Numbered from the stretch's first letter, positions 28,010 through 36,582 are shown. The stretch: DNA of 64,000 nucleotides from an uncultured Emergencia sp. (GCA_904420065.1 CAJFTU010000046.1:1-64000); one strand, 5' to 3'. Notes: a model not told the origin generated them from the letters alone. Program-made: numbers and translations.

Positions 28010-29293
28010 TTACAGATCTTCGGGAATGATGTCGTTCCGAAGCAGATCCTCGTAGTCCTGTCCTTTGACGATAAGACGGCTCTTTCCCTCTTTCACCAAT
28101 ACTACCGGAGGAATGCAGTTCCTGTTGTAGTTGGACGCCATGGAGTAGCCGTAAGCGCCGGTGCTGAATATGGCAAAAATATCGCCCTGTTCCGGTTCAG
28201 GAACCTTCAGGTCTCTGATCAGTATGTCTCCGGATTCGCAGCACTTTCCGCATATGGTCACGGTTTCCGTCTTTTCTTCATCGGCCTTATTGGCGATCAC
28301 GCCGGTGTACAGGCTCTGATACAGCGCCGGACGGATGTTGTCCGTCATACCGCCGTCTACGGAGACGTATTTTCTCACGCCTTTGATATCTTTGATCTGT
28401 CCTATGGTATAAACAGAAATACCGGCTTCGCCTACGATGCTTCTGCCCGGCTCGATAACTACGGCCGGTCTTTCCATGCCCTCTTCTCTGCAGAACTTTT
28501 CCATCTTCTCCATCATCGGATCGAGGAAATAGGAGTAGGACTTCCTCTCTTCATCGATATACTGTATGCCAAAACCGCCGCCGAAGTTAATTTCGCTGAC
28601 ATCTACGCCGAATTTTTCTCTGATCTTCTTGGTCAGCTCCAGTATGATGTCCAGGGCCTGCAGATACGGTCCGTTGTCGAACAGCTGGGAACCGATGTGA
28701 AAGTGCAGTCCTTTGAAATCGATGTACTCCGACTGAATCGCTCTGCTGATCTGATCCTGAAGCACTTCATCATCCAGAGGGAATCCGAATTTTGAATCTT
28801 TTTTTCCGGTAACGATATAATCGTGGCTGTCAGCCTTGATTCCCGGCGTTACACGGAAGAGGACGCTTATCCGACGATTTTCCTCTTTGCAGATCTCTTC
28901 AATTCTCTCCAGTTCGCTGAATCCGTCTACGATAATTCTGCCTATACCGTTTTTAACTGCCAGCCGAAGCTCGTCAGGGAGCTTATTGTTGCCGTTGAAC
29001 TCGATCCGCTCAGGCGGAAATCCCGCTTTCAGAGCCGTGTAAAGTTCGCCGCCGGAAACTACGTCGACGCACATTCCTTCCCGCTCCGCTATCTTCGCCA
29101 TGGCCATTGGGAAAAAGGCTTTGGCTGCATAGGCAACTCTGGTATTCTCGTACTTGTCCAGAAATTCCTCTTTCAGCTGTGAAAATTTCCCCACGATCGC
29201 CGTCTCTGACATAACATAAAGCGGTGTTCCGTACTCCTTGGCCAGTTCTGTCACATCGCATCCGTCAAAATACAGTTTGTTTTTTTCTTCCAT
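28010..29293 (-). CDS. lysA: Diaminopimelate decarboxylase
   Basis: 427 residues, PLP-dependent, last step of lysine synthesis. The PLP lysine lies in VAYAAKAFFP (~residue 58), HIGSQ and the phosphate loop FGGGFGI are present, and CCESGDIL supplies the cross-subunit cysteine. First gene of the lysA-dapF operon, behind a long untranslated leader. Confidence 0.95.
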   Translation of the reverse strand: MEEKNKLYFDGCDVTELAKEYGTPLYVMSETAIVGKFSQLKEEFLDKYENTRVAYAAKAFFPMAMAKIAEREGMCVDVVSGGELYTALKAGFPPERIEFNGNNKLPDELRLAVKNGIGRIIVDGFSELERIEEICKEENRRISVLFRVTPGIKADSHDYIVTGKKDSKFGFPLDDEVLQDQISRAIQSEYIDFKGLHFHIGSQLFDNGPYLQALDIILELTKKIREKFGVDVSEINFGGGFGIQYIDEERKSYSYFLDPMMEKMEKFCREEGMERPAVVIEPGRSIVGEAGISVYTIGQIKDIKGVRKYVSVDGGMTDNIRPALYQSLYTGVIANKADEEKTETVTICGKCCESGDILIRDLKVPEPEQGDIFAIFSTGAYGYSMASNYNRNCIPPVVLVKEGKSRLIVKGQDYEDLLRNDIIPEDL

Positions 29294-29870
29294 AACTACT
29301 TAAATATCTCCCTTCCTCGCGATAGCTCTGTACTAACGCGAACATCACCTGAACCCGGTTCGCCTGAAGGCAAAAGGCTTTTCTTTCCTCTCTAAAACGA
29401 AACAGCAGTTTATCGACAAGCGGTCAATCGTTCTAATATGAATATTCCCCGCTTATAAAAATAGAATGTCAAAAGTTCTCTTTCTCTGAGCAGGATATCG
29501 CCTGCATTCGGCATTTTTATCTGAGAAGCATCTCTTTCAACACCCTAATGTTAATTATATAGCAGGAAATTTAATTTTCAATTTCATTTTTCAAAAAATT
29601 TCATATTTCTCACGGGTCTGCTGCCTGAACGGGAGCTCGTATCGTCCATCCCTTCCATTGCAATAAAAAACAGCATTTTAGTCGGGAAGAAATAGTTTCG
29701 TTCCCCCTTGCCGGGATCCGAGCTATCCTAATAAGTCTTGGGATTTCCTTATTTTCTAAATATTTCGTTAGATTATATGCACAATATGCTTTTTATGATA
29801 TAATATATGAAATTAAATTATAACTCCTTGGAGCTCTATAAATTCAAAGTGAATAAATCCAGATAAAGAA
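29294..29870. other. 577-bp intergenic region: lysA leader and VanX-like promoter region
   Basis: No gene seen. On the lysA (minus) side there are paired segments: AAGCGG/CCGCTT (29418-29423 with 29449-29454), GCGAAC/GTTCGC (29338-29343 with 29358-29363) and a small GCC-TGAA-GGC hairpin, so the leader is probably structured. I looked for the lysine riboswitch core and T-box AGGGTGG and did not find either. On the plus side a TATAAT precedes the dipeptidase gene near 29799. Confidence 0.4.
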
Positions 29871-30467
29871 ATGGAAACAGAACCAAAAAAGAAAATGAAT
29901 CAATGGAAAAATTTAGTGCGCCTTACCGATCTCGACGGCGATTTCCTCATCGATCTGAAGTACGCAGGTAAAGATAACTTTACAGGCTGTATTATCTATC
30001 CGTTTACGGACTGCTATGTGGATATCCACACGGCAGGTCAGCTGATCGAAGTTAGGGACAGAGCGAAAGCTCTCGGCTTTCGCATGAAGATCTGGGATGC
30101 TTACAGACCGATCAGAGCGCAGCAGAAATTCTGGGATCTGATCCAAGACGACACCTTCGTCGCTCATCCCCCGGATATGTCCGTATTAAAGATCTTTAGA
30201 AATTCTCATATGAACGGGCAGTGCGTCGACGTGACGCTGACCGACATCGATGGGCAGGATATCCCTATGCCCAGCGATTTTGACGATTTTACCGGCAGAG
30301 CCAGACTGGACTGGCCTCATACGGGAAAAGAAGAGAGACGCAACGGAGAACTTCTCCGCAGAATCATGACGGAATCCGGTTTTACACCTTATGACGGAGA
30401 GTGGTGGCATTTTTACGACAGAAACGCCAACCCTGTTCCCTACCTGGATATCGTTACTTTTGACTAG
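29871..30467 (+). CDS. D-alanyl-D-alanine dipeptidase, VanX/DdpX family (peptidase M15D)
   Basis: 198 residues, zinc dipeptidase. The VanX motif SHMNGQCVDVTL supplies His and Asp ligands and EWWHF the catalytic Glu and third His. WDAYRPIRAQQKFW is the substrate-pocket arginine region. VanX cleaves D-Ala-D-Ala; relatives without vanHA genes nearby, as here, usually serve murein peptide turnover rather than resistance. The first ATG has only a weak ribosome site; an ATG at 29895 is nearly as good. No signal peptide, so cytoplasmic. Confidence 0.85.
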   Translation: METEPKKKMNQWKNLVRLTDLDGDFLIDLKYAGKDNFTGCIIYPFTDCYVDIHTAGQLIEVRDRAKALGFRMKIWDAYRPIRAQQKFWDLIQDDTFVAHPPDMSVLKIFRNSHMNGQCVDVTLTDIDGQDIPMPSDFDDFTGRARLDWPHTGKEERRNGELLRRIMTESGFTPYDGEWWHFYDRNANPVPYLDIVTFD

Positions 30468-30597
30468 TTTCTCCATCCTCTTCAGCTTTAGACTGCTTTC
30501 GTTTCATCAAGCTGTCCAGAAGGCTCATGTTCGGATGCCTGATGAGATAGATAAAAGACGCGGCGATAATAATCAGTCCGATTACGGTTTTAACCAT
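30454..30597 (-). CDS. Small single-pass membrane protein, 47 residues
   Basis: AGGAAGG precedes the ATG at 30597. The product starts MVKTVIGLIIIAASFIYLIR (one membrane helix) and ends in a charged tail with KRKQSKAEED. Its last codons overlap the 3' end of the VanX-like gene on the opposite strand by 14 bases. Function unknown. Confidence 0.55.
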   Translation of the reverse strand: MVKTVIGLIIIAASFIYLIRHPNMSLLDSLMKRKQSKAEEDGETSQK

Positions 30598-30789
30598 GTT
30601 TTCCTTCCTTTCTTCCACCTGTCTCAAAGGACAAAGGTATGAGAGCATTATATACAAATGAGAGGAAAAAAGCAAGGAGACAAACGCGATTGAATTTGCA
30701 TTTAAAAGGAAACAATAATCCGATTTATTCTCCCGACCATCCATGGCGATGATTTGACATATTTCTGCCACGAAACCCGCAGTTTGTAT

Positions 30790-30905
30790 TATAATATAGG
30801 TGTACGCGAGACAGGTCGATCCTTGCCCTATGCAATGCGGCGATCCTGTCCCGAAGAAAAGTAAAGACCGATACGCCAAAGCGCATCGGCTCACTGTACA
30901 TATTC
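30790..30905 (+). promoter_or_regulatory. alr promoter (-10) and a structured leader
   Basis: TATAAT (30790-30795) starts a ~120-nt leader. Within it TGTAC (30801) can pair with GTACA (30896), GACAGG (30810) with CCTGTC (30845) enclosing TTGC/GCAA (30823/30832), and CCGAT-A-CGC (30868) with GCG-C-ATCGG (30881). That gives a closing stem with two arms just before the Shine-Dalgarno. I recognise no known riboswitch class. Confidence 0.45.
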
Positions 30906-30922
30906 AAGGAGGAATACGGAGA

Positions 30923-32044
30923 ATGACAAAAAAAGAAGAACTCAGAGATACGAAGGTTATCGTGGACCTGGATAATATCGCTCACAACATGAAGCTGATC
31001 GATGACCTAACCGGCCCGGATGTGGCCGTCATGGCAGTGATCAAAGCCAACGGATACGGCCACGGCAGCATCGGCATCGCGCCGGTACTGATGGAAAGCG
31101 GAGCCGCCTATCTGGCTGTAGCTACGCTGACAGAAGCTCTGGAACTAAGAGAAGCCTATCCGGATTATCCCCTCTTTATCCTCGGTCATACGCCTGACCG
31201 CCTTCTTCACTTTGCCGCAGAGCAGGATATCACCCAGACTATATTCACCCTGTCTCAGGCGGAAAAGCTGGATGAAATCGCCGGAAAACTGCAGAAAAAA
31301 GCCAAAGTTCACATCAAAGTCGACACCGGTTTTCATCGGCTGGGTCAGACGCCTTCGGAAAGTTTTGCCGAAGAAATCGCGAAAATGTATCAACTGAAAA
31401 ACATAGAAGTAGAAGGCATTTTCAGCCATTTAGCTTTGGCCGGAGCGGAAGAAGACGAAAAGCAATACCGCCTCTTCTGTGATTTTATTCAGACCCTCGA
31501 AGACCGGGGCTGCACCTTCAAATACAAGCACATTGCCGACAGCATTGCCACTGTGGATTACCCGCAGTATCGGATGAATATGGTCCGCCCGGGCGCTGTA
31601 CTCTATGGAATGCGCGGTTTCGACAGCATAGACCTGCCAATTCGTCAGGCCATGACCTTCAAAACAGCCATATCCCAGCTCCACGCTATCCCAAAGGGCG
31701 AGGGATTAAGCTACGATTATCTCTGGAAGGCACAGCGGGACAGCCTTATCGCCACCCTGCCCTTCGGCTATGCCGACGGTTATCCCCGCAATATGAGGGA
31801 TAAAGGTTACGTGATTGTAAACGGCGTAAAAGCGCCGCTCGTCGGCGTAATCTGCATGGACCAGTGCATGGCCGATGTCACCGACGTACCGGACGTCTGC
31901 TGCGGGATGGAAGCCGTCATTTACGGAGACGGACAGGATGGATCCATGACCATCGCGGAAGCCGCCGAGCTGGCGGAAACCAACAAAAACGATATCATCG
32001 CCCGCATTACCGCCAGACCGCCGAGACAGTACATACGCAAGTAA
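30923..32044 (+). CDS. alr: Alanine racemase
   Basis: 373 residues, PLP-dependent L/D-alanine interconversion. PLP lysine in VMAVIKANGYGHG (~residue 40), catalytic Tyr in GEGLSYDYLW, and MVRPGAVLYG, ATLPFGYADGYPR are the usual motifs. AAGGAGG lies upstream of the ATG at 30923; the frame runs further back but through the structured leader. It neighbours VanX-like and D-aminopeptidase genes, all concerned with D-amino acids. Confidence 0.95.
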   Translation: MTKKEELRDTKVIVDLDNIAHNMKLIDDLTGPDVAVMAVIKANGYGHGSIGIAPVLMESGAAYLAVATLTEALELREAYPDYPLFILGHTPDRLLHFAAEQDITQTIFTLSQAEKLDEIAGKLQKKAKVHIKVDTGFHRLGQTPSESFAEEIAKMYQLKNIEVEGIFSHLALAGAEEDEKQYRLFCDFIQTLEDRGCTFKYKHIADSIATVDYPQYRMNMVRPGAVLYGMRGFDSIDLPIRQAMTFKTAISQLHAIPKGEGLSYDYLWKAQRDSLIATLPFGYADGYPRNMRDKGYVIVNGVKAPLVGVICMDQCMADVTDVPDVCCGMEAVIYGDGQDGSMTIAEAAELAETNKNDIIARITARPPRQYIRK

Positions 32045-32048
32045 AAAA

Positions 32049-32074
32049 ATCTGCAGAGAAGAATCTCTGCAGAT
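32049..32074. terminator. Bidirectional intrinsic terminator between alr and the M55 gene
   Basis: ATCTGCAGAG (32049-32058) and CTCTGCAGAT (32065-32074) are perfect arms with an A-run before and a T-run after, so it can stop transcripts from both convergent genes. Confidence 0.85.
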
Positions 32075-32097
32075 TTTTTTCACGGCAATTCTTTCGA

Positions 32098-32931
32098 TTA
32101 AAACAGCGGATTGTAAAAATCCGAACCAGCGCCAAAGACTACCTGTCTGAGCGCCATCAGCTGATCCATGTTTTCAGCGCTGACAGCGACGGTCATGGAG
32201 TCGACCCGTTCTGTTCCCGGCACACGCATAGCCCCGTCGGCCAAATTGACCTGCTGAAAGGTTACTTCCATCCTCGGATTTTTCGGAACGCTGACCGGTT
32301 TCTTCTGTTTTGCGGATTTTACGGCCTTTTCGGCTGTCTCTCTGATCATCTTCAGCGTCTGTTCCCGCGGCAGGCACTTGGCGCAAAATCTGCCTTCCGC
32401 ATACTTTACAACGACGGTTTCCACGTCAGCATAAAAATCCCTGGCTTCTTTTTCCAAAGCCTGATCTCCGGTAGCCATGATAAGCGGAACGCCCTTTTCC
32501 GCTGCAAAGAGGGAATTGAACCCCAGCTCGCCGACACTGACGCCGTTCACGCGCAGATCACGGATGGTTTTCGGCGCAAAGGTGTGGTCCAGTATGGCAT
32601 TCTGTGTTCCAAACTTTGCGTGATATCCCAGAGTGATCAAACCGTCGAAAGTCTCATCCAGGCTGTGAACCATGGAATTTCTGCGAGTATCTCCCCGAAG
32701 CAGCTGAACCCTGCTGTCCAGCATTTCCGGGTGGATATTGGCGGATACATTATGAGAATCGCAGACGATAACTTCCGTCGCTCCTCCGGCAAAAGCGCCT
32801 TCAGCCGCGGCGTTGACCTCCTCCGTCATAAAAACGCACGCTTTGGCGTAGCCGGCGCCCACTTCCTCTACATCCTCAGGCAGAGCAATTCCGTTTACAC
32901 CCTCCAAATCAGCGGATATGAATATTTTCAT
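32098..32931 (-). CDS. D-aminopeptidase, peptidase M55 (DppA family)
   Basis: 277 residues. The zinc motif SADLEGVNG at the N-terminus, CDSHN near residue 60 and TLGYHAKFG near residue 102 identify M55, a family that releases N-terminal D-amino acids from short peptides in a decameric ring. AAGGAG precedes the ATG. Its upstream neighbour is an M19 dipeptidase with a sigma-54 promoter; the 130-base gap between them shows no terminator, so they may be co-transcribed. Confidence 0.9.
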   Translation of the reverse strand: MKIFISADLEGVNGIALPEDVEEVGAGYAKACVFMTEEVNAAAEGAFAGGATEVIVCDSHNVSANIHPEMLDSRVQLLRGDTRRNSMVHSLDETFDGLITLGYHAKFGTQNAILDHTFAPKTIRDLRVNGVSVGELGFNSLFAAEKGVPLIMATGDQALEKEARDFYADVETVVVKYAEGRFCAKCLPREQTLKMIRETAEKAVKSAKQKKPVSVPKNPRMEVTFQQVNLADGAMRVPGTERVDSMTVAVSAENMDQLMALRQVVFGAGSDFYNPLF

Positions 32932-33061
32932 CTCTTTCTCCTTTCTCAGTTAACATCTGATGTCATATTTTTATCTATCGCAGAATGCGTTTACAGATAG
33001 ATCAGTTCCCTGATGAACCCATTTTCCGGTATGCAGAGCAGAGAATCTCCGCAAGCCTGTT

Positions 33062-34012
33062 TTATTTGCCTGTCACGTCTTTGATAATTCTCAGCGCGTT
33101 CAGGCTGCATATTTTATCGATTTCGTCGTCTGTGAATTTCTTTTCCATAGCAGAAAGCAGCCGGGTAAATCCGCTGTAGTTTACCAGTTCTCCGTTGTCC
33201 TCGATACCGTCAAAGTCCGAACCAAATCCCAGAGCGTCGATTCCCGCCTTGTCCTTCATATAGACCAGATGATCGATGATCTGTTCAATCGTAGCGTATT
33301 CCGAATCTTCTTTGAGGAAATAGTTGTAGAAGTTTACGCCGACAACGCCGCCTGCATTACCCAGCGTCTTCAACTGATCGTCGGTCAGGTTTCTGCGGTG
33401 ATTACAAAGAGCCCTTGCGCAGGAATGGGAAGCTACAAAAGGCTGTTTACTCAGCTTAGCCACATCGTAAAAACCACCTTCTGACAGATGGGAGGTATCG
33501 ATGATCATTCCCAGTTCGTTCATCTTTGCCACCACTTCTTCGCCGAAAGGCTTGAGTCCTCTCATATGCTCCTGCGGATCGTCGCTGGTCGGATAGCCTG
33601 CGGAATTTTCAAAGTTCCACAGGAGAGTGATCAGTCTTACGCCCTTGTCATATACTTCCTGGACTCTCTCGATCTTTCCGTCGAGAAAGACGCCGTCCTC
33701 TATGGTCAGAAATGAAGATAAAAACCCTTCTTCTCTGTTTTTCTCAATATCTTCTGTGTTGAATACCGGACGGATCACATCTTTATTCTCCTCCATGACC
33801 CGGGTATAGTAGTCATACATCGCGTTGAACAGGTCGTAAGGATCCATCGTTTCCATCTCATCTCTCGGAAGATAGATCGCAAAGAACTGAGCCAGAGAAT
33901 CGTTTTCTTTCAACAGCTTGAGATTGATCGAGGTTTCTCCGTCGTAGAAACTTCTTTGCGGATGGCGAAAGCCTTCCATCAGCGTATCGCAGTGCATATC
34001 GATAATTCTCAT
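33062..34012 (-). CDS. Membrane dipeptidase family (peptidase M19) zinc dipeptidase
   Basis: 316 residues. RIIDMHCDTL gives the first HxD zinc site, IEDGVFL the bridging Glu, DTSHLSEGGFYDV and ASHSCARALCNHRRN the later histidines, and GFGSDFDG the C-terminal Asp. M19 enzymes cleave dipeptides, including ones with a C-terminal D-residue. AGGAGG precedes the ATG at 34012. It has its own sigma-54 promoter. Confidence 0.92.
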   Translation of the reverse strand: MRIIDMHCDTLMEGFRHPQRSFYDGETSINLKLLKENDSLAQFFAIYLPRDEMETMDPYDLFNAMYDYYTRVMEENKDVIRPVFNTEDIEKNREEGFLSSFLTIEDGVFLDGKIERVQEVYDKGVRLITLLWNFENSAGYPTSDDPQEHMRGLKPFGEEVVAKMNELGMIIDTSHLSEGGFYDVAKLSKQPFVASHSCARALCNHRRNLTDDQLKTLGNAGGVVGVNFYNYFLKEDSEYATIEQIIDHLVYMKDKAGIDALGFGSDFDGIEDNGELVNYSGFTRLLSAMEKKFTDDEIDKICSLNALRIIKDVTGK

Positions 34013-34104
34013 TTTTTTCCTCCTATTCTTACTCTTTTGCTCTGTCTCCGTCCGCTCTCCGCTCTGCAAGGCGAGGCGGGATACTATCTATATAATAATA
34101 CAAG

Positions 34105-34120
34105 AGCAACGATCATGCCA
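34105..34120 (-). promoter_or_regulatory. Sigma-54 promoter of the M19 dipeptidase
   Basis: Minus-strand TGGCATGATCGTTGCT fits TGGCAYR-N4-TTGCW with GG and GC 10 bp apart. Predicted start near 34093, about 80 bases before the ATG. A CCGTTTTA half-site like those at 36583-36627 lies near 34150. Confidence 0.8.
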
Positions 34121-34181
34121 AACTTTTCTGATTTTCCCGCAAAAATCGCCGTTTTAGGCGTGGAACACAAACAGAACCCGT

Positions 34182-34214
34182 AAAAAAGGGAAAGGAGCTT
34201 CTCTCCTTTCCCTT
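34182..34214 (-). terminator. Intrinsic terminator after the LD-carboxypeptidase gene
   Basis: Minus strand: AAGGGAAAGGAG (34214-34203) pairs with CTCCTTTCCCTT (34197-34186), then a T-run. It ends the spmA-spmB-ldcA transcript, so the M19 gene needs its own promoter. Confidence 0.85.
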
Positions 34215-34258
34215 CTGATGAACGCGTTTTTTGTTCTGTCCGTATTTCAGAAATTCGA

Positions 34259-35176
34259 TTATCTTTCCACGTGGAAAACGATCGATTTATCCGCGGTATC
34301 CATAGTACACCGGGCGCCCATCGGCAGGGTCATCATCGGGAAACTGTGACCTGACTGGATGTTGTACATAACCGGTATACCCAGTCCTTCCGTAGCATCC
34401 AGAATGACTCTGACGATATCATAGCCTTCCACATCTACATCGCACCGGGTAAACTGACCGAGGACAATTCCTGCGCACTCTTTCAGTTTTCCCGCATTGC
34501 GGAGCTGATAGATGTGTCTGTCCAGATTTCCGATATGCTCGCCAATCTCCTCGATAAAGAGGATCCTGCCTTTGGTATCCATTTCATACGGCGTTCCGAG
34601 AGAAGCGCACATTACCGTCAGATTTCCTCCGGTCATAATGCCTTCCGCTCTTCCCTCCCGGGCGATACCGACCGGATATCCCTTCGGCGCAGGATATGCG
34701 TATTCTTTTTCCGCCGTCAGCGCATCCATAAACGAATTCTTGGTTTCTTCGTCGAACTGATCCACCATATTGGATGAAACCATCGGTCCGTGGAATGTGA
34801 CAAGATCGCACTCCTGGTTAAACAGAAGGTGGAGACTGGTTACGTCGCTGTATCCCACAAAGATCTTCTTATTGTTTCTCACAATGTCCAGATCGATATA
34901 GTCGATAATTCTGTTAGCGCCGTCTCCGCCGCGCTGGCAGAATACGGCGTCTACCTCTTCGTCCTGGAACATCTTGTTGATCCATTCGCCTCTTGCCTTT
35001 TCTTCACCGGCCATGTAGCCGCCTTTCGAAGCGGACAGATTGTCTGCCATCTTAACCTTGTAGCCCAGACCTTCGAGAACAGCTTTGCACTGCGCCTGTC
35101 GCTCTTCTTCTACAGGAGAGCTTGGAGCGATGACGCCGACCACTGCCCCTTCTTTCAATTTAGCTGGATATTTCAT
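34259..35176 (-). CDS. LD-carboxypeptidase, peptidase S66 (LdcA/MccF family)
   Basis: 305 residues. The serine nucleophile region FHGPMVSSNM (~residue 125), the Glu in FIEEIGE (~residue 205) and the His in SGHSFPMMTLPMG (~residue 275) form the Ser-Glu-His triad. LdcA enzymes remove the terminal D-Ala from murein tetrapeptides inside the cell; MccF types act on microcin-like conjugates. Third gene of the spmA-spmB operon, 40 bases after spmB. Confidence 0.9.
   Translation of the reverse strand: MKYPAKLKEGAVVGVIAPSSPVEEERQAQCKAVLEGLGYKVKMADNLSASKGGYMAGEEKARGEWINKMFQDEEVDAVFCQRGGDGANRIIDYIDLDIVRNNKKIFVGYSDVTSLHLLFNQECDLVTFHGPMVSSNMVDQFDEETKNSFMDALTAEKEYAYPAPKGYPVGIAREGRAEGIMTGGNLTVMCASLGTPYEMDTKGRILFIEEIGEHIGNLDRHIYQLRNAGKLKECAGIVLGQFTRCDVDVEGYDIVRVILDATEGLGIPVMYNIQSGHSFPMMTLPMGARCTMDTADKSIVFHVER
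34264..34277. repeat. parS-like palindrome in the LD-carboxypeptidase 3' end
   Basis: TTTCCACGTGGAAA is a perfect 14-bp palindrome at the very end of the coding region. It resembles both parS (TTTCACGTGAAA core) and the Noc site (TTTCCCGGGAAA core) but equals neither. Confidence 0.3.
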
Positions 35177-35216
35177 CGTATCACCCTTTCTTTATCTGCA
35201 ATAACCGCAGTGAAAA

Positions 35217-35753
35217 TTAATACCACATGATATTTACGATAACGGCAGCCATGATCAGGGAGAACAGGTCTCCGAGTACGCCGGCTATAGCTGACTGTCT
35301 TGAGTTGGTAATTCCTACCGCGCCGAAGTATACGGCCAGTACATAAAAGGTTGTTTCCGTAGATCCGAAGGCTACAGAGGCGATTCTACCGATCTGAGAC
35401 TGGGTTCCGTACTGCGTCAGAAGGTCAGCGCACAGACCCTGGGCTCCGCTTCCGGAGAGGGAACGCATGATTCCCATAGGCAGAACTTCTGCAGGAAGTC
35501 CGATCAGAGAAGTAACCGGATTCAGGAGATCCACCAGCCAGTCCATAGCTCCCGATGCACGGAACATTCCGATGGCGCAGAGCATAGCGACCAGATAAGG
35601 GATAATCATTACGCCTGTCTCAAAGCCTTCCTTAGCGCCGTCTGTAAAGGTGGAGTAAGCCGGAACCTTTCTAACAAACAGAGCATAAAGAGGAATGAGC
35701 AGGACTACCAATGGTATTGCATAAGTTGAAATAAAGTCTAATACTGCCGACAT
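35217..35753 (-). CDS. spmB: SpmB-like nucleoside-recognition (Gate) domain membrane protein
   Basis: 178 residues, about five hydrophobic segments, with the Gate-domain motif GMFRASGAMDWLVDLLNP and the polar intramembrane stretch MRSLSGSGAQG. SpmB is named from B. subtilis, where spmA/spmB affect spore core dehydration. AAGGAGG within the spmA end couples the two. Here the pair sits under a sigma-54 promoter with peptidases, which suggests a transport rather than a sporulation role (inference). Confidence 0.85.
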   Translation of the reverse strand: MSAVLDFISTYAIPLVVLLIPLYALFVRKVPAYSTFTDGAKEGFETGVMIIPYLVAMLCAIGMFRASGAMDWLVDLLNPVTSLIGLPAEVLPMGIMRSLSGSGAQGLCADLLTQYGTQSQIGRIASVAFGSTETTFYVLAVYFGAVGITNSRQSAIAGVLGDLFSLIMAAVIVNIMWY

Positions 35754-35755
35754 GC

Positions 35756-36439
35756 CTACGCCTCCTTTTCCTCGATGACAAGAGGGTCATCACCGATATA
35801 GTTTTCATTGATTCTCAGTCTTCCGGCCGCTCTGTCCTTTTCGATGAGATAATCGTATCTGAAGCACTTCAGTCTTCCCAGCAGCTTTGTGGAAATGATG
35901 CAGACCAGAGCTGCGCAGAGTGTAGTCAGGATCGTCGGTCCAACGATCTCTGCTGCGCCGGTCGGATCCACGGTAGTACGCATAGCGATTACCGTCGACG
36001 GAATCAAGCAGATGGAACCTGTGGATATAGCCATAACCATGCACTGCGCATCTGTTGCGATGTTCTTGGTCTTATTCAGCGTTTGCAGATCCTGCATCGC
36101 TTTAATTCCCAGCGGTGTGCAGGCGTTGCCCAATCCCAGCATGCTGGCGGCCATATACATGGCGATAGTCGAGTTTGCCGGGTGCTCCTTTGGCACTCCC
36201 GGAAAGAGGAATTTCATAACCGGCGATAGCGCTCTGCCCAGTTTACTGCAGAGACCCGCTTCTTCCATCAGTTTCATCAGTCCGCAGAAGAAAGCCATTG
36301 TTCCGATCAGACCAATAGCAATTTTTACTGCTTCGTCTGCATAAGTAAAAAGCTGTGTCTGTACTTCGTCGATATTTCCCGTACAGATTCCCGCGATAAT
36401 TGCGATTGCCATCATCACTACCCAAATATAGTTCATCAT
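35756..36439 (-). CDS. spmA: SpmA-like nucleoside-recognition (Gate) domain membrane protein
   Basis: 227 residues, mostly hydrophobic, with Gate-domain features GLMKLMEEAGLCSKL and MLGLGNACTPLGIKAM. The ATG at 36439 follows GGGAGGTGG by seven bases. First gene of spmA-spmB-ldcA and 66 bases downstream of a sigma-54 promoter. See spmB for the role. Confidence 0.85.
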   Translation of the reverse strand: MMNYIWVVMMAIAIIAGICTGNIDEVQTQLFTYADEAVKIAIGLIGTMAFFCGLMKLMEEAGLCSKLGRALSPVMKFLFPGVPKEHPANSTIAMYMAASMLGLGNACTPLGIKAMQDLQTLNKTKNIATDAQCMVMAISTGSICLIPSTVIAMRTTVDPTGAAEIVGPTILTTLCAALVCIISTKLLGRLKCFRYDYLIEKDRAAGRLRINENYIGDDPLVIEEKEA

Positions 36440-36504
36440 AAGTAAACCACCTCCCAAGCGAAAATTTAAAGCAACTTTGAGTATTGCGTGACAGCAGCAT
36501 ATAT

Positions 36505-36520
36505 CGCAAAAACCGTGCCA
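36505..36520 (-). promoter_or_regulatory. Sigma-54 promoter of spmA-spmB-ldcA
   Basis: Minus-strand TGGCACGGTTTTTGCG matches the consensus nearly perfectly, GG to GC 10 bp. Predicted start near 36493. Confidence 0.85.
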
Positions 36521-36582
36521 TAGCTCTTCGTTTGGGTTTTTCTGCTTTTTTCGTCACTTTCCTCCCTTTTCCCTTCAGCCAA

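Noticed and set aside
29294-29470. Lysine riboswitch or T-box upstream of lysA
   Set aside because: Neither the lysine-riboswitch core nor the T-box AGGGTGG sequence could be found.
29871-30467. Vancomycin-resistance cluster
   Set aside because: A VanX-like dipeptidase alone is not enough; vanH, vanA/B and vanRS are absent, and the neighbours are ordinary cell-wall genes.
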